Source: Cryptosporangium phraense
GTDB lineage: Bacteria; Actinomycetota; Actinomycetes; Mycobacteriales; Cryptosporangiaceae
NCBI RefSeq assembly: GCF_006912135.1
Contig: NZ_VIRS01000006.1
Coordinates: forward strand, 1 to 64,000
DNA: 64,000 nucleotides
Direction: 5' to 3'
A program made the position numbers and the translations under genes. The notes beneath the pieces were generated by a model. That model had not been told where the DNA came from. It did not search any database and saw only the letters and a program-made list of their open reading frames with translations. Of this stretch, positions 29,871 to 39,382 are shown one piece after another; the first letter of the stretch is position 1, and every line of letters starts with the position of its first letter.

Positions 29871-31802
29871 GTGGAGTACGTAGAGCCGACGGGGTCTCTC
29901 TCCCTGCTCTGGTTGCTGATCGCGCTGCCACTGGCCGGCGCCGCCGTGCTGCTGCTGGCCGGCCGGTTCGCGAACGCCTGGGGGCACCTGCTCGGGTGCG
30001 CCACCGTCGGCATCGCGTTCGTGCTGGGCGTCGTCCAGTTCTTCGCGTTGCGGGGGGCTGACGACGGGGCCCGGGAGGTCTCCCAGCACCTGTTCACGTT
30101 CATCGACGTCGGTGGGCTGAAGGTCGACGCCGGTCTGCTCTACGACCCGCTCTCCGCGGTGTTCGTGCTGCTGATCACCGGCGTCGGCTTCCTCATCCAC
30201 GTGTACTCGATCGGGTACATGTCGCACGACGAGGGCCGGCGACGCTTCTTCGGGTTCCTGAACCTGTTCGTCGCGGCGATGCTCCTGCTCGTCCTGGGCA
30301 ACAGCTTCGTGGCGCTCTACGTCGGCTGGGAGGGCGTCGGTCTGGCGTCGTACCTGCTGATCGCGTTCTGGTACACGCGCCCGGAGGCCGCGACCGCGGC
30401 CAAGAAGGCGTTCATCATGAACCGCGTCGGCGACGTCGGCCTGGCGCTGGGCATCTTCCTGCTGTTCGCGAAGCTCGGCGACACGTCGTTCGAGGGCGTG
30501 TTCAGCTCGGTCGACAAGCTCTCGTCGACCACGGTGACGATCCTCGCGCTGCTGCTCCTGCTCGGCGCCTGCGGTAAGTCGGGCCAGTTCCCGCTGCAGG
30601 CCTGGCTCCCGGACGCGATGGCCGGCCCGACGCCGGTGTCCGCGCTGATCCACGCGGCGACGATGGTCACCGCCGGCGTCTACCTGATCGCCCGGGCCCA
30701 CCCGATCTACGACCTGAGCGAGACCGGGCAGACCGTGGTCTGCGTCATCGGCGCGCTCACGCTGCTGATCGGATGCATCATCGGCTGCGCCAAGGACGAC
30801 ATCAAGAAGGTCCTGGCCTACTCGACGGTCAGCCAGATCGGCTACATGTTCCTGGCCGTCGGGCTGGGCGGCGAGGCCTACGCGCTGGGCATCATCCACC
30901 TGCTCGCGCACGGCTTCTTCAAGGCCGGCCTGTTCCTCGGCGCCGGCTCGGTCATGCACGGGATGAACGACCAGGTCGACATCCGGCGGTTCGGTGGCCT
31001 GGCCAAGTACATGCCGATCACCGCGACGACGTTCGGCCTCGGCTTCCTGGCGATCATCGGCATCCCGCCGCTCTCCGGGTTCTTCTCCAAGGACCCGATC
31101 ATCGAGCACGCCTTCGACCGGCCGGGCTGGTCCGGCTGGCTGTTCGGCACGGTGGCGCTGGTCGGCGCCGGGCTGACCGCGTTCTACATGACGCGGCTGT
31201 TCGTCCTGACGTTCCTGGGCAAGCCGCGGTGGACCACCGACGAAGAGGGCGGGGCCCCGCACCCGCACGAGTCGCCGCTCTCGATGACCGTTCCGATGAT
31301 CCTGCTGGCGATCGGCTCGGTGGCCGGCGGTTTCCTGCTCACCCAGGGCGACCGGACGTCGAACTGGCTGCACCCGGTGCTGGTGGGTGAGGGGGCCGAG
31401 GCGCCCGAGGCCGCGCACAAGCTCGAGCCGGTCGTGATCTCCGGCCTGGTCATCCTCGTCGTGCTGATCGGGGTGGCGCTGGCCTTCCTGATCTTCCGCC
31501 GCGGCACCGCCCGGGCCGAGCAGCCGGCGAACCAGCTCGTGGTGGCGGCCCGGCGGAACCTCTACGCCGACGCGTTCAACGAGGCCGTGTTCATGCGGCC
31601 GGGCCAGTGGCTCACCCGGGCCCTGGTGTACGTCGACAGCCGTGGGGTGGACGGGTTGGTCAACGGCCTCTCCGCCGCGGTGGGGGGTGGCTCCGGCCGC
31701 CTCCGTCGCCTGCAGACCGGGTTCGTCCGGTCGTATGCCCTGACGATGCTCGGAGGTGCGGTCGTGGTGCTGGCGTCGCTGCTGGTGGTGCGGCTCGGAT
31801 GA
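29871..31802 (+). CDS. nuoL: NADH-quinone oxidoreductase subunit L
   Basis: A 643-residue antiporter-like proton-pumping subunit at the distal end of complex I. It has 14 or more helices and the long amphipathic lateral helix near the C-terminus. Signatures include FVALYVGWEGVGLASYLLI (Glu in the pumping site), GKSGQFPLQAWLPDAMAGPTPVSALIHAATMVTAGVYL and KDDIKKVLAYSTVSQIGYM with functional lysines. GTG 29871 follows AGGGGATAAACCACC. Its stop overlaps nuoM by four bases (ATGA). Confidence 0.97.
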   Translation: MEYVEPTGSLSLLWLLIALPLAGAAVLLLAGRFANAWGHLLGCATVGIAFVLGVVQFFALRGADDGAREVSQHLFTFIDVGGLKVDAGLLYDPLSAVFVLLITGVGFLIHVYSIGYMSHDEGRRRFFGFLNLFVAAMLLLVLGNSFVALYVGWEGVGLASYLLIAFWYTRPEAATAAKKAFIMNRVGDVGLALGIFLLFAKLGDTSFEGVFSSVDKLSSTTVTILALLLLLGACGKSGQFPLQAWLPDAMAGPTPVSALIHAATMVTAGVYLIARAHPIYDLSETGQTVVCVIGALTLLIGCIIGCAKDDIKKVLAYSTVSQIGYMFLAVGLGGEAYALGIIHLLAHGFFKAGLFLGAGSVMHGMNDQVDIRRFGGLAKYMPITATTFGLGFLAIIGIPPLSGFFSKDPIIEHAFDRPGWSGWLFGTVALVGAGLTAFYMTRLFVLTFLGKPRWTTDEEGGAPHPHESPLSMTVPMILLAIGSVAGGFLLTQGDRTSNWLHPVLVGEGAEAPEAAHKLEPVVISGLVILVVLIGVALAFLIFRRGTARAEQPANQLVVAARRNLYADAFNEAVFMRPGQWLTRALVYVDSRGVDGLVNGLSAAVGGGSGRLRRLQTGFVRSYALTMLGGAVVVLASLLVVRLG

Positions 31803-33334
31803 ACGGTCCCTGGCTCCCCGTACTGACTGTTCTCCCGCTCGTCGGGGCGGTCGTCCTGGCGTTCCTGCCGCGCGGTGCGGATCGGCTCGCCAAGCTGGTC
31901 GCCATCGGCTGGTCGCTGGTCGTCCTGGTGCTGACGATCATCATCTGCGCCGGCTTCGACCCGGACGGCGACCGGTTCCAGTTCGTCAGCTCGTACACCT
32001 GGATCCCGTCGTTCGGCACCCGGCTGGACTTCGGCGTCGACGGCATCGCGCTGGTGATGCTCGCGCTGATCGCGGTGCTGACGCCGATCGTCATGCTGGC
32101 GTCCTGGCACGAGTCCGGCGCCGGACGTCGTTCGGTGCGCACGTACTACTCGCTGATGCTGGCCCTGCAGGCCTGCATGATCGGCGTCTTCGTCGCGACC
32201 GACGTGTTCTTCTTCTACGTCTGGTTCGAGGCCATGCTCGTCCCGATGTACTTCCTGATCGGGTCGTACGGCGGGGCGCAGCGTCAGTACGCGGCGGTGA
32301 AGTTCTTCCTTTACTCGCTCGTCGGCGGCCTGTTCATGCTGGCCAGCGTCATCGGGCTGTACGTGGTGAGCGCCCGCGAGCTCGGCGAGGGCACGTTCGC
32401 CTTCGACAAGCTGGCCGGGATGGACATGTCGACGGCCGCCGGGCGGTGGATCTGGCTCGGGTTCTTCGTCGCGTTCGCGGTGAAGGCGCCGCTGTTCCCG
32501 TTCCACACCTGGCTGCCGGACGCCGGTGGCCAGGCGCCGATCGGGGCGGCCGTGCTGCTCGTCGGCGTGATGGACAAGGTCGGGACGTTCGGCTTCCTGC
32601 GGTACAACCTGCCGCTGTTCCCGGAGGCGTCCCGGTTCTTCGCGCCGCTGGTGATCGTGCTCGGCATCATCGGCATCCTCTACGCCGCACTGCTGGCCAT
32701 CGGCCAGCACGACATGAAGCGCCTGGTGGCCTACACCTCGGTGGCCCACTTCGGGTTCATCGCGATCGGCGTCTTCGCGTTCACCACTCAGGGTGGCTCG
32801 GGCGCGGTGCTCTACATGGTCAACCACGGCATCGCGACCGGCGCGCTGTTCCTGGTCGTCGGGTTCCTGATCGCGCGCCGGGGCTCGACGTTGATCAGCG
32901 ACTACGGGGGCGTCGGGCGGCTCGTCCCGTGGATCTACGGCGCGTTCTTCATCACCGGTATGGCGTCGCTGGCGCTGCCGATGACGAACTCGTTCGTCAG
33001 CGAGTTCCTGGTTCTGATCGGGGTGTTCTCGCGCAACCCCACCGCCGGCGTGGTGGCGACGCTCGGCATCGTGGTGGCCGCCCTGTACGTGCTCTGGATG
33101 ATCCAGCGGACGATGCACGGCCCGCTGAACCCCTCGCTCGGGGAGAAGCCGTCGTGGCGTGACCTGAGCCGGCGCGAGGCCTGGGTCATCGCGCCGCTGC
33201 TCGTCCTGATCATCGGGCTCGGCGTCTACCCGAAGCCGCTGCTCGACGTCATCAACCCGGCGGTCAAGGCCACGCTGACCGACGTCGGCAAGCAAGACCC
33301 GCAACCGACTGAAGTGGCCGGAGGAAACCGATGA
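31799..33334 (+). CDS. nuoM: NADH-quinone oxidoreductase subunit M
   Basis: A 511-residue antiporter-like subunit. The ATG at 31799 is chosen because it overlaps the nuoL stop and gives MNGPWLPVLTVLPLVGAVVL; an in-frame extension upstream would lie inside nuoL. Signatures are FYVWFEAMLVPMYFLIGSYGG (conserved Glu), KAPLFPFHTWLPDAGGQAP and GQHDMKRLVAYTSVAHFGFIAIG with the conserved Lys and His. About 14 helices are predicted. It overlaps nuoN by four bases. Confidence 0.97.
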   Translation: MNGPWLPVLTVLPLVGAVVLAFLPRGADRLAKLVAIGWSLVVLVLTIIICAGFDPDGDRFQFVSSYTWIPSFGTRLDFGVDGIALVMLALIAVLTPIVMLASWHESGAGRRSVRTYYSLMLALQACMIGVFVATDVFFFYVWFEAMLVPMYFLIGSYGGAQRQYAAVKFFLYSLVGGLFMLASVIGLYVVSARELGEGTFAFDKLAGMDMSTAAGRWIWLGFFVAFAVKAPLFPFHTWLPDAGGQAPIGAAVLLVGVMDKVGTFGFLRYNLPLFPEASRFFAPLVIVLGIIGILYAALLAIGQHDMKRLVAYTSVAHFGFIAIGVFAFTTQGGSGAVLYMVNHGIATGALFLVVGFLIARRGSTLISDYGGVGRLVPWIYGAFFITGMASLALPMTNSFVSEFLVLIGVFSRNPTAGVVATLGIVVAALYVLWMIQRTMHGPLNPSLGEKPSWRDLSRREAWVIAPLLVLIIGLGVYPKPLLDVINPAVKATLTDVGKQDPQPTEVAGGNR

Positions 33335-34860
33335 ACATCGATGCTCCCAAGCTGGATTACGCGGCGCTCTCGCCGATGCTGATCCTCCTCGGGGCGGCGT
33401 GCGTCGGGATCCTGGTCGAGGCGTTCGTGCCCCGCCGGGCCCGGCACTGGGTTCAGGTCGTCCTCTCGCTGGCCGCGTTGATCGCCGCGTTCGTCGCGGT
33501 CGTGCTCCAGGCCAAGACCGAGACGATCACCGCCGCCGGCGCGGTCGCCATCGACGGACCCGCGCTGTTCCTGTCGGGCAGCATCATCGTGCTCGGCGCG
33601 GTCAGCGTGCTGCTGATGGCCGAGCGGTCGCTGGACTCCGGCAGCGCGTTCGTCGCCCAGGCGGCGGTCGTCGCGGGCTCCGCGCCCGACCGGAAACTGG
33701 CCAGCGAGCCGACCTCGCACACCGAGGCATTCCCGCTCGCGCTGTTCGCGCTCGGCGGCATGGTGCTGTTCGTCTCGGCGAACGACCTGCTGATCATGTT
33801 CATAGCGCTGGAAGTGCTCTCGCTGCCGCTCTACCTGCTCTGCGCGCTGGCTCGCCGCCGTCGCCTGCTCAGCCAGGAGGCCGCGGTCAAGTACTTCCTG
33901 CTCGGGGCGTTCGCGTCGGCGTTCTTCCTGTACGGCGTCGCGCTGATCTACGGCTACGCCGGCTCGGTCGACCTGGCCGCGATCCACGACGCGGTCAACG
34001 GGTCCCCGGCCAACGACGTGCTGCTCTTCGTCGGTCTGGCGATGCTGCTGATCGGTCTGCTGTTCAAGGCCGGCGTCGTGCCGTTCCACTCCTGGACCCC
34101 GGACGTCTACCAGGGCGCGCCGACGCCGGTGACCGCGCTGATGGCGGCCTGCACGAAGGTCGCGGCGTTCGGTGCGATCCTGCGGGTGTTCTACGTGGCG
34201 TTCCAGTCGACGAAGTGGGACTGGCGGCCGGTGCTCATCGCGATCGCGATGCTGACGATGGTCGTGGGCGCGGTGCTGGCGGTCACCCAGACCGACATCA
34301 AGCGCCTGCTGGCCTACTCGTCGATCGCCAACGCCGGGTTCATCCTGACCGGCGTCGTCGCGCTGAACGAGCGGGGCGTCTCGTCCACGCTGTTCTACCT
34401 GGCCGCGTACGGCTTCACGACGATCGGCGCGTTCGCCGTCGTGATGCTGGTCCGCGACGCGGACGGCGAGGCGACCCACCTGTCCCGCTGGGCCGGGCTC
34501 GGCCGCCGTTCGCCGCTCTACGCCGGCGTGATGACGGTGTTCCTGCTGGCGTTCGCCGGCCTGCCGCTGACCAGCGGTTTCATCTCGAAGTTCGCGGTGT
34601 TCGCGGCGGCGATCGACGGTGGCTCGGTGGCGCTGGTCATCGTCGGCGTGATCGCCAGCATGATCCTCGCATTTCCGTATTTGCGAGTCATCGTGCTCAT
34701 GTACCTGTCCGACCCTGCTGAGGACGGTCCGACCGTTTCGGTCCCCGGTGGTTTCACCGCTGCGGCCCTGACGATCGGGGTGCTCGCCACAGTTGCTTTG
34801 GGCGTGGTCCCGACTCAACTGCTCGACCTCGCCGGCGAGGCGGCACAATTTGTTCGATGA
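33331..34860 (+). CDS. nuoN: NADH-quinone oxidoreductase subunit N
   Basis: A 509-residue antiporter-like subunit with about 14 helices. Signatures are MFIALEVLSLPLYLLCALARRRRLLSQEAAVKYFLLGAFASAFFLYG, KAGVVPFHSWTPDVYQGAPTPVTALMAA and TQTDIKRLLAYSSIANAGFIL, with the conserved Glu and Lys residues of the pump site. ATG 33331 overlaps nuoM and the stop overlaps the next gene, so it is the last subunit in an unbroken chain of 14. Confidence 0.97.
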   Translation: MNIDAPKLDYAALSPMLILLGAACVGILVEAFVPRRARHWVQVVLSLAALIAAFVAVVLQAKTETITAAGAVAIDGPALFLSGSIIVLGAVSVLLMAERSLDSGSAFVAQAAVVAGSAPDRKLASEPTSHTEAFPLALFALGGMVLFVSANDLLIMFIALEVLSLPLYLLCALARRRRLLSQEAAVKYFLLGAFASAFFLYGVALIYGYAGSVDLAAIHDAVNGSPANDVLLFVGLAMLLIGLLFKAGVVPFHSWTPDVYQGAPTPVTALMAACTKVAAFGAILRVFYVAFQSTKWDWRPVLIAIAMLTMVVGAVLAVTQTDIKRLLAYSSIANAGFILTGVVALNERGVSSTLFYLAAYGFTTIGAFAVVMLVRDADGEATHLSRWAGLGRRSPLYAGVMTVFLLAFAGLPLTSGFISKFAVFAAAIDGGSVALVIVGVIASMILAFPYLRVIVLMYLSDPAEDGPTVSVPGGFTAAALTIGVLATVALGVVPTQLLDLAGEAAQFVR

Positions 34861-35888
34861 ACACGCGCGCAGCAGGGATGGACGTGGCACCCACCGGCAC
34901 CGGTCTACTCGGCATCGAGGCCATCGAGCCTGAGTTCGCCGCCTCCGTCCGTGCCGGTCTCGGGCAGGTGGAGAACGCGCTACTCGGGGCGGTGGCCGAC
35001 GCCGACCCGCTGGTGAGCAGCGCGGCCCGCCACCTGGTCGAGGCGGGCGGGAAGCGGTTCCGGCCGCTGCTCGCGCTGTCGGCGGCGCACTTCGGCAACC
35101 ACGAGGCCCCGGACGTCGTCCAGGCCGCCGTGGTCGCCGAGCTGACCCACCTGGCCACGCTCTACCACGACGACGTCATGGACGAGGCTCCGGTGCGGCG
35201 GGGGGCGCCCAGCGCGAACGCGCGTTGGACGAACACGATCGCGATCCTGACCGGCGACTACCTGTTCGCCCGGGCCTCCGACCTGGTCGCCGACCTGGGC
35301 CCGGACGCGGTCCGGCTGCAGGCCCGGACGTTCGCCCGGCTGGTGACCGGCCAGATCCGGGAGACCGCCGGCCCGGCCGAGGGCGCCGACGCGGTGGAGT
35401 TCCACCTGCACGTGCTGGAGGAGAAGACCGGGTCGCTGATCGCCACGTCGCTGCAGTTCGGCGCGATGTTCTCGGGCTGCGGCCCGGCCATCACCGAGAC
35501 GCTGACCGCGTACGGCGAGGAGATCGGCGTCGCGTTCCAGCTCTCTGACGACCTGCTCGACATCGCGTCGACGTCGGCCGAGTCGGGCAAGACGCCGGGC
35601 ACCGACCTGCGGGAGGGCGTCCCGACGCTGGCCGTGCTGCACGCGCTGGCCGGCGACGACCCGTCCGAGGCCCGGATGCGCGAGCTGATCTCCCGGCCGA
35701 TCACCGACGACGACGAGGTGGCCGAGGCGCTGGCGCTGCTGCGGGAGTCGCCGGCGATGGCGTCGGCCAGAGCGACGCTGGCCGCCTACGCCCAGCGGGC
35801 CCGGGACCTGCTCGGTTCGCTGCCCGACGTGCCCGCCCGCCGCGCCTTGGAGTCGCTCACGTACTACGTGATCGACCGGACTAGTTGA
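34857..35888 (+). CDS. Polyprenyl diphosphate synthase (menaquinone side chain, GrcC-like)
   Basis: A 343-residue trans-prenyl transferase. The first aspartate-rich motif is YHDDVMDEAPVRRG (about 102) and the second QLSDDLLDIAST (about 226); GGKRFRPLLALSA is also conserved. It likely makes the long isoprenoid diphosphate tail of menaquinone, as the homologous grcC1 gene does near menJ in mycobacteria. ATG 34857 overlaps the nuoN stop by four bases (ATGA), so it is translationally coupled to complex I, an uncommon arrangement. Chain length cannot be read from the sequence. The 3' end overlaps the convergent ceramidase-like gene by 8 bp. Confidence 0.92.
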   Translation: MNTRAAGMDVAPTGTGLLGIEAIEPEFAASVRAGLGQVENALLGAVADADPLVSSAARHLVEAGGKRFRPLLALSAAHFGNHEAPDVVQAAVVAELTHLATLYHDDVMDEAPVRRGAPSANARWTNTIAILTGDYLFARASDLVADLGPDAVRLQARTFARLVTGQIRETAGPAEGADAVEFHLHVLEEKTGSLIATSLQFGAMFSGCGPAITETLTAYGEEIGVAFQLSDDLLDIASTSAESGKTPGTDLREGVPTLAVLHALAGDDPSEARMRELISRPITDDDEVAEALALLRESPAMASARATLAAYAQRARDLLGSLPDVPARRALESLTYYVIDRTS

Positions 35889-37677
35889 ACGGACGCAGGG
35901 CCAGGCCGCGCACCACGAAGCGGTATTCGCGGTCGTCCCGGAGCTCGGGGGCGTGCCAGCGGACGAGGTAGCGGTTCTTCCCGGCGTACCGCACCTCGAG
36001 GGCGCAGGACGAGTCGTCGATGAGCGTCTCCCAGCCGGGGGCGCGCTCGACCCGGGCGATCGGCTCGTTCCAGGTCAGGTCGCCGGGTGGGGCGTCGTAC
36101 CAGCCCTGTTCCCAGTAGGCGTCCTGGTCGGCGGTGACGTCGACGAACCGGGCCGGCCCGGCTGGGCGGGGGTCGACGAGTGCGTCGGACCGCTCCGGCC
36201 AGTAGCGGCGGGCCGGTAGGTCGAACGTCCGCTGGATCGGGGCCTCGGTGATCATGTCGTCGTCGCCTACCGCGGCCGCCAGTTCGGCCGCCTGAGCGGC
36301 CAGGAACTTCGCGGTGCCCGGTCCGTACAGCGTGTGGCCGCCCTCGTAGTGCTGCCGGCTGTACTCCTCCGGGGTCGTGCAGTACCCGGCGTACTCGTTG
36401 GCCACCGACGTCACGACGACGTCGTCCAGGCCGGTCGCCGCGGTCACCGCCGACGCGACCCGTCGCCCGGCGTCCACCGTGATCTCGAACGGCTGGCCGA
36501 CCAGCAGCGTGGAACCGATGCGCAGGACCTGCACCGGGAGCGTGCGCGGGAACCGGCGCGCGGGCATCACCACCGGCTGCAGCCAGCGGGACCCGAGCAC
36601 CCACTTCGCCCCGTGCGGGTCGGTCGCCGAGTGGGGCTTCGGCGTCCCGGCCCGGAACGGCGGGATCCGGTGCACGACCGGGGTCTCGTTCTCGTACGCC
36701 CCGGCGATCAGCGCGGCCCCCAGCGCGGGGGTCGGTAACGCCTCGGTGCCGGCTTCGCGGAATCCGGCGCCCAGGGCCGGGTCGTCGCGGAGTTCGGGCT
36801 CCAGCGTGGCCCACAGGTCGGCCGCGGCCGCCCCGATACCGCGCCCGATCCGCGCCGCCTCGACGTCACCCGCCCGCCCCGGACGCAGCGCTGGCGCCAC
36901 GTCGGCATGGGTGCCTTGAAGGGCACCGACCACCGGGGCGGGGCCCAACCGGGCCTGGAGTTCCTCGTAGACGTAGGCCCAGAGGTCGGCGTTGTAGACG
37001 CTGTTGCTCATCGGGAGGCCGGTGCCGTGGACGCCGAAGACCACGAGGGCGGCGAGCGGGTCGCCGTCCGTGCCGTCGACCCGCAGCAGGTGCAGGCGGG
37101 GGTTCACCGCGGCGTAGGCGCGTTGCGGGGCCGTCCGCTGGTCGGGGACCGGGTTGCGGACGTGGGCCGGGAGCGACCGGTTGCGGGTCAGGCCCCAGAC
37201 CTCGGTCGCGCCGACCGCGAGCCGGGCCGGCCGGCGGGTGTCTACCGCTCTTGTCAGGCCTTCGGAAATCTGGGCGACCAGAAATTTCGTCCAGACCGGG
37301 TCGAAGCCCGGCCGGTTCGACGCGAAGCCGTTGTAGAGGTCGGTGCCGAGGAACTGGCCCGGGGCGCCGTGGGTGTGGGTGGCGCCGAGGAACAGCCCGG
37401 CCAGCGGGAAGCCGGTCGCGGCCGCGACCGCGCGCTGCAGCACCGCCGACCCGCCGAGCAGGTCGCACTGCACGATCGCGAGCGCGGTCGTGCCGGTCTG
37501 CAGGTGCAGCACCCGGGCGCGCAGCCGGCCGCGGTACCCGACGCCGGTGCGGGCGTTGCGGGAGTAGCCGGCTTTCGGAAGGCCGGGCGGAGGCGTGATG
37601 TCGACCTCGGCCGCCCCCGCGAGCAACCCCTCCACCGGCTCGCGGCGGATCTCCGGCGTCGCCAGCGTGAACCGCAT
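35881..37677 (-). CDS. Neutral/alkaline ceramidase-like hydrolase
   Basis: A 598-residue protein of the neutral ceramidase family, which hydrolyses the amide bond of ceramides or other N-acyl lipids. Signatures are AGAAEVDITPPPGLPKAGYSRNARTG near the N-terminus, the zinc-binding GATHTHGAPGQF, VVFGVHGTGLPMSNSVYNADLWAYV, VGALQGTHADVAPAL and VTSVANEYAGYCTTPEEYSRQHYEGGHTLYG, plus a C-terminal immunoglobulin-like domain. ATG 37677 is preceded by GAGGGACGC-type sequence. No signal peptide is visible, unlike many secreted bacterial ceramidases, so the protein may be cytoplasmic or exported by another route. Its substrate is not established. Confidence 0.88.
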   Translation of the reverse strand: MRFTLATPEIRREPVEGLLAGAAEVDITPPPGLPKAGYSRNARTGVGYRGRLRARVLHLQTGTTALAIVQCDLLGGSAVLQRAVAAATGFPLAGLFLGATHTHGAPGQFLGTDLYNGFASNRPGFDPVWTKFLVAQISEGLTRAVDTRRPARLAVGATEVWGLTRNRSLPAHVRNPVPDQRTAPQRAYAAVNPRLHLLRVDGTDGDPLAALVVFGVHGTGLPMSNSVYNADLWAYVYEELQARLGPAPVVGALQGTHADVAPALRPGRAGDVEAARIGRGIGAAAADLWATLEPELRDDPALGAGFREAGTEALPTPALGAALIAGAYENETPVVHRIPPFRAGTPKPHSATDPHGAKWVLGSRWLQPVVMPARRFPRTLPVQVLRIGSTLLVGQPFEITVDAGRRVASAVTAATGLDDVVVTSVANEYAGYCTTPEEYSRQHYEGGHTLYGPGTAKFLAAQAAELAAAVGDDDMITEAPIQRTFDLPARRYWPERSDALVDPRPAGPARFVDVTADQDAYWEQGWYDAPPGDLTWNEPIARVERAPGWETLIDDSSCALEVRYAGKNRYLVRWHAPELRDDREYRFVVRGLALRPFN

Positions 37678-37786
37678 CCGCGTCCCTCCCGGTACCTGAG
37701 AGCTAGATCGGGTTGGCTCCCGATGCCGATTCGCTCGCCGTTGTCGATCCCTAAGTTCAGTCGCACGACGACGAGGGGATGCCGAG

Positions 37787-38470
37787 ATGAGCGCGCCGAC
37801 CACGACCGAGTCCACGATCACCTACGAAGCCCGTCGGCCGCCGCCGAACGTGATACTCGGCGCCTGGGACGCCGGGACCGGTCGTGCCGCCGGCTACCTC
37901 GCGCTGGGGTTCATCACCGGGATCCTCGGCCTGATCACGTTCGTCCTCGTGGTGGCGTTCGGCGCGACGTTCTCCGCGCTGATCGTCGGCGTGCCGGTGC
38001 TGCTGACCGTGCTGGCGGTCAGCCGCGGGATGGCCGAGGTCGAACGGCGGCGCGCGTCGATCCTGCTCGGCACGGCCCTGCCGGTGCCGTATCCGCTGGT
38101 CAGCGGATCGATCTGGCGACGGGTCGGCCAGTGGCTGGCCGCGCCGTCGACGTGGCGCGACCTGCTCCACCACCTGCTGGTGTTCCCGGTGACGCTGTTC
38201 TCGGCCGTTGTCGCTCTGAGCTTCTGGGCTGCCGGGCTGGGCTCGATGACGCTGTGGACGTGGTACTGGTCGATGCCGAATGACCGGATCCCGCTGTTCG
38301 GGTTCGACTCGGAGCCGCTGTTCGTCGTGGACAGTGGCTCGTCGGCGATGCCGTGGGTGGGCGTCGGGATCGTGCTGCTGTGGGTGGCCGGGTGGATGAC
38401 GAAGGGGCTGGCCCGGACGAGCGTCGGGTTCACCACGTTCCTGCTGGGGGCGTCCCAGTCAGGCCGTTGA
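37787..38470 (+). CDS. Stand-alone putative sensor-domain membrane protein
   Basis: A 227-residue protein with four predicted membrane helices (about 30-50, 52-75, 130-155 and 185-205). The sequence pattern AGYLALGFITGILGLITFVLVV plus MAEVERRRASILLG and FPVTLFSAVVALSFW matches the sensor domain found at the N-terminus of actinobacterial histidine kinases. Here no kinase domain follows; the frame ends and the next gene is on the other strand. It may be a partner sensor, a remnant of a kinase, or a protein with its own role. ATG 37787 has a GGGGATGCCGAG leader. Confidence 0.8.
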   Translation: MSAPTTTESTITYEARRPPPNVILGAWDAGTGRAAGYLALGFITGILGLITFVLVVAFGATFSALIVGVPVLLTVLAVSRGMAEVERRRASILLGTALPVPYPLVSGSIWRRVGQWLAAPSTWRDLLHHLLVFPVTLFSAVVALSFWAAGLGSMTLWTWYWSMPNDRIPLFGFDSEPLFVVDSGSSAMPWVGVGIVLLWVAGWMTKGLARTSVGFTTFLLGASQSGR

Positions 38471-39196
38471 GATCACCGAGAAGAGTTCGGCCAGGCGGCC
38501 GTCGGGGAGGCCGGCGGCCTTCGCGTTGGCGCCGTTCCATTGGAGGAGCCGCTCGCGCATCGCCTCGAAGTCGCCCGGCAACTGGCTGCGGTGCTCACGC
38601 AGCGCGGTCAGCTTCTGCTCGAACACGTCGGTGATGTCGACACCGTGGTCGGCGGTGGGAGTGCCGCTGAACCACATCTCGCGGACCGTCCACGCCTCGA
38701 GGCCCTCGTCGCGCAGCAGTGTCTCGTGCGCGAACGGGTTGCGGGCGTCCGGGTAGACCGCGTCGAACGTCGCCTCGCCGATGCGGACGTGGTCGCCGTG
38801 GGCCGCGGGTACGCGGGCCCAGTCGCGGACCGGCGACGTCGTGACGATCCGGTCGGGGCGCACCCGGCGGATCTGCCGGGTGATGTCCCGCCGCAGGTCG
38901 TCGGTGACGTAGAGCGCGCCGTCGGGGTAGCCGAGGAACGTGACGTCGGTGACGCCGACGACCGCGGCCGCGGCCCGCTGCTCGGATTCGCGGAGCGCGG
39001 TCATCTCCTCGCGCGGGGTGTCGTCGAAGCCGCCGGCGCCGCCGCTGGTGGCGATGGCGTAGGCGACCTCGATGCCGGCCTTCGTCCAGGTTGCGATCGT
39101 GCCCGCGGCGCTGAAGTCGACGTCGTCGGGGTGTGCGGTGACGACCAGCACGCGCTGGACGTCGTCGATCGGGCGTACCGAGGGCGGGAAACTCAC
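38459..39196 (-). CDS. PIG-L family N-acetylglucosamine deacetylase-like protein
   Basis: A 245-residue LmbE/PIG-L fold protein. The metal-binding motif is AHPDDVDFSAAG (residues 21-32) and a further His is in AHGDHVRIGEATFDAVYPDA. Family members deacetylate N-acetylglucosaminyl compounds, including mycothiol and glycopeptide precursors. This one lacks the context of a mycothiol cluster, so the substrate is unknown. ATG 39196 gives MSFPPSVRPIDDVQRVLVV. Its end overlaps the convergent sensor gene by 12 bp. Confidence 0.88.
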   Translation of the reverse strand: MSFPPSVRPIDDVQRVLVVTAHPDDVDFSAAGTIATWTKAGIEVAYAIATSGGAGGFDDTPREEMTALRESEQRAAAAVVGVTDVTFLGYPDGALYVTDDLRRDITRQIRRVRPDRIVTTSPVRDWARVPAAHGDHVRIGEATFDAVYPDARNPFAHETLLRDEGLEAWTVREMWFSGTPTADHGVDITDVFEQKLTALREHRSQLPGDFEAMRERLLQWNGANAKAAGLPDGRLAELFSVISTA

Positions 39197-39262
39197 CCTC
39201 AGATCTTAGGCAGGTCGTTTCCGACCGCCGTGCGGATGGTTTCGGTCTGCTGAGGCCGATTT

Positions 39263-39382
39263 TTACGCCTGCCGGGCGGGCGCCCGGTCGCTTCCGCGGC
39301 CGGCGTGCGGCCGGTTGCGCGCGGGACGCCCCGGACCGCCGTTCGGGGTTGCTCGCCCACCCTCCGCCTGGCGGGGGTGTGC
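39263..39382 (+). repeat. Dispersed repeat, copy 1
   Basis: Starts TTACGCCTGCC and ends GGGGGTGTGC, matching copy 2 at 43133-43249 over its length with gaps. It contains the hairpin CCGGTCGC-TTCC-GCGGCCGG at 39284-39303, which keeps its pairing in both copies although one base differs. Confidence 0.7.
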
